Shown here: in pieces, positions 54,801 to 64,000 of the stretch
Numbering within the stretch: the first letter of the stretch is position 1
Layout of the letters: each line of letters starts with the position of its first letter
Source: Blastomussa wellsi
Taxonomy: Eukaryota > Cnidaria > Anthozoa > Scleractinia > Plerogyridae
Assembly: GCA_947652115.1 (NCBI GenBank)
Contig: OX393568.1
Span: 11,131,447-11,195,446 of the forward strand
DNA length: 64,000 nucleotides
Direction: 5' to 3'
The notes under the pieces: generated by a model
The model's database searches: none
What the model was told of the DNA's origin: nothing
Seen by the model: only the letters and a program-made list of their open reading frames with translations
Program-made: the position numbers and the translations under genes

Positions 54801-57338
54801 CAAAAAATGAATTTTTTCGGATGGCCAAAAAGTGATTTTTTGGAACTTCGTCCGAATCGACTTAAATGAAAGCGCAAGTTGCGCGCAGTGTTCTTATGAC
54901 GAGAACATCGTAATTTCAACGTTTCGCGGCACCCGCAATTTTTTAGCAAAAAATGAAATTTTTCGGAAGGCCAAAAAGTGATTTTTGGGAACTTTGTCGG
55001 AATCGGCTTAAATGAAAGCGCAAATGTGCGCGCAGTGTTCTTATGACGAGAACATCGTAATTTCAACGTTTCGCGGCACCCGCAATTTTTTAGCAAAAAA
55101 TGAAATTTTTCGGAAGGCCAAAAAGTGATTTTTTGGAACTTCGTCCGAATCGGCTGAAATTTAATTTCAGATGTGCGCGCAGTGTCTTATGACGAGAACA
55201 TCGTAATTTCAACGTTTCGCGGCACCCGCAATTTTTTAGCAAAAAATGAAATTTTTCGGAAAGCCAAAAAGTGATTTTTCGGAACTTTGTCCGAATCGGC
55301 TTAAATTTTACCACAAATGTGCGCGCAGTGTTCTTATGACGAGAACATCGTAATTTCAACGTTTCGCGGCACCCACAATTTTTTAGCAAAAAATGAAATT
55401 TTTCGGAAGGCCAAAAAGTGATTTTTGGGAACTTCGTCCGAATCGGCTGAAATGAAAGCGCAAATGTGCGCGCAGTGTTGTTATGACGAGAACATCGTAA
55501 TTTCAACGTTTCGCGGCACCCGCAATTTTTTAGCAAAAAATCAAATTTTTCGGAAGGCCAAAAAGTGATTTTTGGGAACTTTGTCCGAATCGGCTGAAAT
55601 AAAAGCGCAAATGTGCGCGCAGTGTTCTTATGACGAGAACATCGTAATTTCAACGTTTCGCGGCACGCGCAATTTTTTTAGCAAAAAATCAAATTTTTCG
55701 GAAAGCCAAAAAGTGATTTTTGGGAACTTCGTCCGAATCGGCTGAAATTAAAGCGCAAATGTGCGCGCAGTGTTCTTATGACGAGAACATCGTAATTTCA
55801 ACGTTTCGCGGCACCCGCAATTTTTTAGCAAAAAATGAAATTTTTCGGAAAGCCGAAAAGTGATTTTTGGGAACTTTGTCCGAATCGGCTGAAATAAAAG
55901 CGCAAATGTGCGCGCAGTGTTCTTATGACGAGAACATCGTAATTTCAACGTTTCGCGGCACGCGCAATTTTTTTAGCAAAAAATCAAATTTTTCGGAAAG
56001 CCAAAAAGTGATTTTTGGGAACTTCGTCCGAATCGGCTGAAATTAAAGCGCAAATGTGCGCGCAGTGTTCTTATGACGAGAACATCGTAATTTCAACGTT
56101 TCGCGGCACCCGCAATTTTTTAGCAAAAAATGAAATTTTTCGGAAAGCCAAAAAGTGATTTTTGGGAACTTCATCCGAATCGGCTAAAATTTTACCGCAA
56201 ATGTGCGCGCAGTGTTCTTATGACGAGAACATCGTAATTTCAACGTTTCGCGGCACCCGCAATTTTTTAGCAAAAAATGAAATTTTTCGGGAGGCCAAAA
56301 AGTGATTTTTGGGAACTTCGTCCGAATCGGCTGAAATTAAAGCGCAAATGTGCGCGCAGTGTTCTTATGACGAGAACATCGTAATTTCAACGTTTCGCGG
56401 CACCCACAATTTTTTAGCGAAAAATGAAATTTTTCGGAAGGCCAAAAAGTGATTTTTGGGAACTTCGTCCGAATCGGCTGAAATTAAAGCGCAAATGTGC
56501 GCGCAGTGTTCTTATGACGAGAACATCGTAATTTCAACGTTTCGCGGCACGCGCAATTTTTTTAGCAAAAAATCAAATTTTTCGGAAAGCCAAAAAGTGA
56601 TTTTTGGGAACTTCGTCCGAATCGGCTGAAATTAAAGCGCAAATGTGCGCGCAGTGTTCTTATGACGAGAACATCGTAATTTCAACGTTTCGCGGCACCC
56701 GCAATTTTTTAGCAAAAAATGAAATTTTTCGGAAAGCCAAAAAGTGATTTTTGGGAACTTCATCCGAATCGGCTAAAATTTTACCGCAAATGTGCGCGCA
56801 GTGTTCTTCTGACGAGAACATCGTAATTTCAACGTTTCGCGGCACCCGCAATTTTTTAGCAAAAAATGAAATTTTTCGGGAGGCCAAAAAGTGATTTTTG
56901 GGAACTTCGTCCGAATCGGCTGAAATTAAAGCGCAAATGTGCGCGCAGTGTTCTTATGACGAGAACATCGTAATTTCAACGTTTCGCGGCACCCACAATT
57001 TTTTAGCGAAAAATGAAATTTTTCGGAAGGCCAAAAAGTGATTTTTGGGAACTTCGTCCGAATCGGCTGAAATTAAAGCGCAAATGTGCGCGCAGTGTTC
57101 TTATGACGAGAACATCGTAATTTCAACGTTTCGCGGCACCCGCAATTTTTTAGCAAAAAATGAAATTTTTCGGGAGGCCAAAAAGTGATTTTTGGGAACT
57201 TCGTCCGAATCGGCTGAAATTAAAGCGCAAATGTGCGCGCAGTGTTCTTATGACGAGAACATCGTAATTTCAACGTTTCGCGGCACCCGCAATTTTTTAG
57301 CAAAAAATGAAATTTTTCGGGAGGCCAAAAAGTGATTT

Positions 57339-60300
57339 TTGGGAACTTCGTCCGAATCGGCTGAAATTAAAGCGCAAATGTGCGCGCAGTGTTCTTATGA
57401 CGAGAACATCGTAATTTCAACGTTTCGCGGCACCCGCAATTTTTTAGCAAAAAATGAAATTTTTCGGAAGGCCAAAAAGTTGTTTTTTGAAACTTTGTCC
57501 GAGTCGGCTGAAATTAAAGCGGAAATGTGCGCGCAGTGTTCTTATGACGAGAACATCGTAATTTCAACCTTTCGCGGCACGCGCAATTTTTTAGCAAAAA
57601 ATGAAATTTTTCGGAAGGCCAAAAAGTGATTTTTGGGAACTTCGTCCGAATCGGCTGAAATTAAAGCGCAAATGTGCGCGCAGTGTTCTTATGACGAGAA
57701 CATCGTAATTTCAACGTTTCGCGGCACGCGCAATTTTTTAGCAAAAAATCAAATTTTTCGGAAAGCCAAAAAGTGATTTTTGGGAACTTCGTCCGAATCG
57801 GCTGAAATTAAAGCGCAAATGTGCGCGCAGTGTTCTTATGACGAGAACATCGTAATTTCAACGTTTCGTGGCACCCGCAATTTTTTAGCAAAAAATGAAA
57901 TTTTTCGGGAGGCCAAAAAGTTATTTTTGGGAACTTTGTCCGAATCGGCTGAAATTAAAGCGCAAATGTGCGCGCAGTGTTCTTATGACGAGAACATCGT
58001 AATTTCAACGTTTCGCGGCACCCGCAATTTTTTAGCAAAAAATGAAATTTTTCGGGAGGCCAAAAAGTGATTTTTGGGAACTTCGTCCGAATCGGCTGAA
58101 ATTAAAGCGCAAATGTGCGCGCAGTGTTCTTATGACGAGAACTTCGTAATTGCAACGTTTCGTGGCACCCGCAATTTTTTAGCAAAAAATGAAAGTTTTC
58201 GGAAGGCCAAACAGTGATTTTTGGGAACTTCGTCCGAATCGGCTGAAATGAAAGCGCAAACTGTTCGCGCAGTGTTCTTATGACGAGAACATCGTAATTT
58301 CAACGTTTCGCGGCACCCGCAATTTTTTAGCAAAAAATGAATTTTTTCAGAAGGCCAAAAAGTGATTTTTGGGAACTTTCTCCGAATCGGCTGAAATTAA
58401 AGCGCAAATGTGCGCGCAGTGTTCTTATGACGAGAACATCGTAATTTCAACGTTTCGCGGCACCCGCAATTTTTTAGCGAAAAATGAAATTTTTCGGAAG
58501 GCCAAAAAGTGATTTTTGGGAACTTCGTCCGAATCGGCTGAAATAAAAGCGCAAACTGTTCGCGCAGTGTTCTTATGACGAGAACATCGTAATTTCAACG
58601 TTTCGCGGCACCCGCAATTTTTTAGCAAAAAATGAATTTTTTCGGAAGGCCAAAAAGTAATTTTTTGGAACTTCCTCCGAATCGGCTGAAATTAAAGCGC
58701 AAATGTGCGCGCAGTGTTCTTATGACGAGAACATCGTAATTTGAACGTTTCGCGGCACCCGCAATTTTTTAGCAAAAAATGAAATTTTTCGGAAGGCCAA
58801 AAAGTGATTTTTGGGAACTTCGTCCGAATCGGCTGAAATGAAAGCGCAAACTGTTCGCGCAGTGTTCTTATGACGAGAACATCGTAATTTCAACGTTTCG
58901 CGGCACCCGCAATTTTTTAGCGAAAAATGAAATTTTTCGGAAGGCCAAAAAGTGATTTTTGGGAACTTCGTCCGAATCGGCTGAAATGAAAGCGCAAACT
59001 GTTCGCGCAGTGTTCTTATGACGAGAACATCGTAATTTCAACGTTTCGCGGCACCCGCAATTTTTTAGCGAAAAATGAATTTTTTCGGAAGGCCAAAAAG
59101 TGATTTTTGGGAACTTTTTCCGAATCGGCTGAAATTAAAGCGCAAATGTGCGCGCAGTGTTCTTATGACGAGAACATCGTAATTTCAACGTTTCGCGGCA
59201 CCCGCAATTTTTTAGCAAAAAATGAATTTTTTCGGAAGGCCAAAAAGTGATTTTTGGGAACTTTCTCCGAATCGGCTGAAATTAAAACGCAAATGTGCGC
59301 GCAGTGTTCTTATGACGAGAACATCGTAATTTCAACGTTTCGCGGCACCCGCAATTTTTTAGCCAAAAATGATATTTTTCGGAAGGCCAAAAAGTGATTT
59401 TTTGGAACTTCGTCCGAATCGGCTGAAATTAAAGCGCAAATGTGCGCACAGTGTTCTTATGACGAGAACATCGTAATTTCAACGTTTCGCGGCACGCGCA
59501 ATTTTTTAGCAAAAAATGAAATTTTTCGGAAGGCCAAAAAGTGATTTTTGGGAACTTCGTCCGAATCGGCTGAAATTAAACCGCAAATGTGCGCGCAGTG
59601 TTCTTATGACGAGAACATCGTAATTTCAACGTTTCGCGGCACCCGCAATTTTTTAGCAAAAAATGAATTTTTTCGGAAGGCCAAAAAGTGATTTTTGGGA
59701 ACTTTCTCCGAATCGGCTGAAATTTCGCGGCACCCGCAATTTTTTAGCAAAAATTGAAATTTTTCGGAAGGCCAAAAAGTGATTTTTGGGAACTTCGTCC
59801 GAATCGGCTGAAATGAAAGCACAAATGTGCGCGCAGTGTTCTTATGACGAGAACATCGTAATTTCAACGTTTTGCGGAACGCGCAATTTTTTAGCAAAAA
59901 AAGAAATTTTTCGGAAGGCCAAAAAGTGATTTTTGGGAACTTCGTCCGAATCGGCTGAAATAAAAGCGCAAATGTGCGCGCAGTGTTCTTATGACGAGAA
60001 CATCGTAATTTCAACGTTTCGCGGCACCCGCAATTTTTTAGCAAAAATTAAAATTTTTCGGAAAGCCAAAAAGTCATTTTTTGGAACTTCGTCCGAATTG
60101 GCTGAAATTTTAGCGCAAATGTGCGCGCAGTGTTCTTATGACGAGAACATCGTAATTTCAACGTTTCGCGGCACCCGCAATTTTTTAGCAAAAAATGAAA
60201 TTTTTCGGAAGGCCAAAAAGTGATTTTTTGGAACTTCGTCCGAATCGGCTGAAATTAAAGCGCAAATGTGCGCACAGTGTTCTTATGACGAGAACATCGT

Positions 60301-63300
60301 AATTTCAACGTTTCGCGGCACGCGCAATTTTTTAGCAAAAAATGAAATTTTTCGGAAGGCCAAAAAGTGATTTTTGGGAACTTCGTCCGAATCGGCTGAA
60401 ATTAAAGCGCAAATGTGCGCGCAGTGTTCTTATGACGAGAACATCGTAATTTCAACGTTTCGCGGCACCCGCAATTTTTTAGCAAAAAATTGAATTTTTC
60501 GGGAGGCCAAAAAGTGATTTTTGGGAACTTCGTCCGAATCGGCTGAAATTAAAGCGCAAATGTGCGCGCAGTGTTCTTATGACGAGAACATCGTAATTTC
60601 AACGTTTCGCGGCACGCGCAATTTTTTAGCAAAAAATCAAATTTTTCGGAAAGCCAAAAAGTCATTTTTGGGAACTTCGTCCGAATCGGCTGAAATTAAA
60701 GCGCAAATGTGCGCGCAGTGTTCTTATGACGAGAACATCGTAATTTCAACGTTTCGCGGCACCCGCAATTTTTTAGCAAAAAATGAAATTTTTCGGGAGG
60801 CCAAAAAGTGATTTTTGGGAACTTCGTCCGAATCGGCTGAAATTAAAGCGCAAATGTGCGCGCAGTGTTCTTATGACGAGAACATCGTAATTTCAACGTT
60901 TCGCGGCACCCGCAATTTTTTAGCAAAAAATGAAATTTTTCGGAACGCCAAAAAGTTGTTTTTTGAAACTTTGTCCGAGTCGGCTGAAATTAAAGCGGAA
61001 ATGTGCGCGCAGTGTTCTTATGACGAGAACATCGTAATTTCAACCTTTCGCGGCACGCGCAATTTTTTAGCAAAAAATGAAATTTTTCGGAAGGCCAAAA
61101 AGTGATTTTTGGGAACTTCGTCCGAATCGGCTGAAATTAAAGCGCAAATGTGCGCGCAGTGTTCTTATGACGAGAACATCGTAATTTCAACGTTTCGCGG
61201 CACGCGCAATTTTTTAGCAAAAAATCAAATTTTTCGGAAAGCCAAAAAGTGATTTTTGGGAACTTCGTCCGAATCGGCTGAAATTAGAGCGCAAATGTGC
61301 GCGCAGTGTTCTTATGACGAGAACATCGTAATTTCAACGTTTCGTGGCACCCGCAATTTTTTAGCAAAAAATGAAATTTTTCGGGAGGCCAAAAAGTTAT
61401 TTTTGGGAACTTTGTCCGAATCGGCTGAAATTAAAGCGCAAATGTGCGCGCAGTGTTCTTATGACGAGAACATCGTAATTTCAACGTTTCGCGGCACCCG
61501 CAATTTTTTAGCAAAAAATGAAATTTTTCGGGAGGCCAAAAAGTGATTTTTGGGAACTTCGTCCGAATCGGCTGAAATTAAAGCGCAAATGTGCGCGCAG
61601 TGTTCTTATGACGAGAACTTCGTAATTGCAACGTTTCGTGGCACCCGCAATTTTTTAGCAAAAAATGAAAGTTTTCGGAAGGCCAAACAGTGATTTTTGG
61701 GAACTTCGTCCGAATCGGCTGAAATGAAAGCGCAAACTGTTCGCGCAGTGTTCTTATGACGAGAACATCGTAATTTCAACGTTTCGCGGCACCCGCAATT
61801 TTTTAGCAAAAAATGATTTTTTTCGGAAGGCCAAAAAGTGATTTTTGGGAACTTTCTCCGAATCGGCTGAAATTAAAGCGCAAATGTGCGCGCAGTGTTC
61901 TTATGACGAGAACATCGTAATTTCAACGTTTCGCGGCACCCGCAATTTTTTAGCGAAAAATGAAATTTTTCGGAAGGCCAAAAAGTGATTTTTGGGAACT
62001 TCGTCCGAATCGGCTGAAATGAAAGCGCAAATGTGCGCGCAGTGTTCTTATGACGAGAACATCGTAATTTCAACGTTTCGCGGTACCCGCAATTTTTTAG
62101 CAAAAATTAAAATTTTTCGGAAAGCCAAAAAGTCATTTTTTGGAACTTCGTCCGAATTGGCTGAAATTTTAGCGCAAATGTGCGCGCAGTGTTCTTATGA
62201 CGAGAACATCGTAATTTCAACGTTTCGCGGCACCCGCAATTTTTTAGCAAAAAATGAAATTTTTCGGAAGGCCAAAAAGTGATTTTTTGGAACTTCGTCC
62301 GAATCGGCTGAAATTAAAGCGCAAATGTGCGCACAGTGTTCTTATGACGAGAACATCGTAATTTCAACGTTTCGCGGCACGCGCAATTTTTTAGCAAAAA
62401 ATGAAATTTTTCGGAAGGCCAAAAAGTGATTTTTGGGAACTTCGTCCGAATCGGCTGAAATTAAAGCGCAAATGTGCGCGCAGTGTTCTTATGACGAGAA
62501 CATCGTAATTTCAACGTTTCGCGGCACCCGCAATTTTTTAGCAAAAAATGAAATTTTTCGGAAGGCCAAAAAGTGATTTTTTGGAACTTCGTCCGAATCG
62601 GCTGAAATTAAAGCGCAAATGTGCGCACAGTGTTCTTATGACGAGAACATCGTAATTTCAACGTTTCGCGGCACGCGCAATTTTTTAGCAAAAAATGAAA
62701 TTTTTCGGAAGGCCAAAAAGTGATTTTTGGGAACTTCGTCCGAATCGGCTGAAATTAAAGCGCAAATGTGCGCGCAGTGTTCTTATGACGAGAACATCGT
62801 AATTTCAACGTTTCGCGGCACCCGCAATTTTTTAGCAAAAAATTGAATTTTTCGGGAGGCCAAAAAGTGATTTTTGGGAACTTCGTCCGAATCGGCTGAA
62901 ATTAAAGCGCAAATGTGCGCGCAGTGTTCTTATGACGAGAACATCGTAATTTCAACGTTTCGCGGCACGCGCAATTTTTTAGCAAAAAATCAAATTTTTC
63001 GGAAAGCCAAAAAGTCATTTTTGGGAACTTCGTCCGAATCGGCTGAAATTAAAGCGCAAATGTGCGCGCAGTGTTCTTATGACGAGAACATCGTAATTTC
63101 AACGTTTCGCGGCACCCGCAATTTTTTAGCAAAAAATGAAATTTTTCGGGAGGCCAAAAAGTGATTTTTGGGAACTTCGTCCGAATCGGCTGAAATTAAA
63201 GCGCAAATGTGCGCGCAGTGTTCTTATGACGAGAACATCGTAATTTGAACGTTTCGCGGCACCCGCAATTTTTTAGCAAAAAATGAAATTTTTCGGGAGG

Positions 63301-64000
63301 CCAAAAAGTGATTTTTGGGAACTTCGTCCGAATCGGCTGAAATTAAAGCGCAAATGTGCGCGCAGTGTTCTTATGACGAGAACATTGTAATTTCAACGTT
63401 TCGCGGCACCCGCAATTTTTTAGCAAAAAATGAAATTTTTCGGAAGGCCAAAAAGTTGTTTTTTGAAACTTTGTCCGAGTCGGCTGAAATTAAAGCGGAA
63501 ATGTGCGCGCAGTGTTCTTATGACGAGAACATCGTAATTTCAACCTTTCGCGGCACGCGCAATTTTTTAGCAAAAAATGAAATTTTTCGGAAGGCCAAAA
63601 AGTGATTTTTGGGAACTTCGTCCGAATCGGCTGAAATTAAAGCGCAAATGTGCGCGCAGTGTTCTTATGACGAGAACATCGTAATTTCAACGTTTCGCGG
63701 CACGCGCAATTTTTTAGCAAAAAATCAAATTTTTCGGAAAGCCAAAAAGTGATTTTTGGGAACTTCGTCCGAATCGGCTGAAATTAAAGCGCAAATGTGC
63801 GCGCAGTGTTCTTATGACGAGAACATCGTAATTTCAACGTTTCGTGGCACCCGCAATTTTTTAGCAAAAAATGAAATTTTTCGGGAGGCCAAAAAGTTAT
63901 TTTTGGGAACTTTGTCCGAATCGGCTGAAATTAAAGCGCAAATGTGCGCGCAGTGTTCTTATGACGAGAACATCGTAATTTCAACGTTTCGCGGCACCCG
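57339..64000. repeat. Right-hand repeated blocks of the satellite
   Basis: A variant cluster (GTTGTTTTTTGAAACTTTGTCC followed by CAACCTTTCGCGG, described in parts) occurs near 57480, 60957 and 63457, offsets 3476-3477 and 2500 bp. The first offset is 52 bp short of 24 units, explained by the deleted monomer at 59723 and several +1 units with AAACTGTTCGCGC. Confidence 0.7.
59709..59740. other. Deleted satellite monomer
   Basis: Here GGCTGAAATT joins directly to TCGCGGCACCC, removing about 56 bases of one unit including the GCGCGC and dyad blocks. The junction lies in TTT/TTTC microhomology. Confidence 0.75.

Larger units (their letters stand above)
22525..64000. repeat. 147-bp satellite array (about 280 monomers), continues past the window
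   Basis: From about 22525 to the right edge the sequence is a head-to-tail array of a 147-bp unit, all in one orientation. Typical landmarks per unit: GGGAACTTCGTCCGAATCGG, AATGTGCGCGCAGTG, GTTCTTATGACGAGAAC (a 5-bp dyad with 7-bp spacer), CAACGTTTCGCGGCACCCGC, an A/T-rich AATTTTTTAGCAAAAAATG and CGGAAGGCCAAAAAGTG. Units of 146 or 148 bp occur from single indels. Variation concentrates at GAAATTAAAGC, CACCCGC/CACGCGC and GTGATTTT/GTTATTTT, while the block from TGCGCGC to TTTCGCGG is nearly constant inside the array. No gene is supported; open frames persist because 147 is divisible by three. Confidence 0.97.

Noticed and set aside
23277..63605. Dozens of 63-187 codon frames in the satellite
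   Set aside because: They repeat with a 49-codon period on both strands and exist only because the unit length is divisible by three. No start context, domain or selection is evident.
22525..64000. CRISPR-like array
   Set aside because: The repeats are contiguous 147-bp units without unique spacers, in eukaryotic DNA.

Overview
The window is eukaryotic DNA, most likely from an anthozoan-like cnidarian. Evidence for a eukaryote: a 41 kb tandem satellite, a transposase with GT-AG introns, AATAAA signals and TATA-type promoters. The cnidarian assignment rests on my recollection of the Polinton gene set at 5.0-15.4 kb from coral and anemone genomes. It was not searched, so it is moderate confidence.

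Region 1 (1-about 5000) is the end of an adintovirus/Polinton-virus-like late gene block. All genes are on the + strand, tightly overlapping and mostly open: the C-terminal half of a packaging ATPase (its start lies outside the window), a Ser/Pro-rich protein, a two-TM SLATT-like protein, three small basic proteins, a coiled-coil zinc protein, a broken acidic-tailed protein and a phospholipase A2-like protein ending at an AATAAA. A divergent promoter and two unrecognised genes follow (4091-4990). The copy has a nonsense codon in one gene and a frameshift plus nonsense codon in another.

Region 2 (about 5000-15400) is a heavily decayed second Polinton of a different lineage: truncated integrase, small membrane proteins, packaging ATPase, double-jelly-roll major capsid, long coiled-coil membrane protein, penton-like minor capsid and several conserved unknowns. 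Many genes carry frameshifts or stops. A 484-bp repeat, present twice in tandem, interrupts it at 6795-7723. No DNA polymerase B or protease was seen.

Region 3 (about 16100-22450) holds one large + strand gene of unknown function, possibly Rep-like, and a convergent - strand gene with an HTH-like start, coiled coil and TM segment. The large gene carries one amber codon and is split by a 2.65 kb PIF/Harbinger element (17931-20583), whose transposase is itself truncated.

Region 4 (about 22525-64000, running off the right edge) is a 147-bp satellite of about 280 copies in one orientation. The left edge holds a diverged older subfamily. The interior shows kilobase-scale duplications at offsets of 3380, 3674, 4702 and 9405 bp, all close to whole multiples of 147. 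Open frames here on either strand are by-products of a monomer length divisible by three, not genes.

Together the window looks like the flank of a centromeric or heterochromatic array where virus-like elements landed at different times and decayed.
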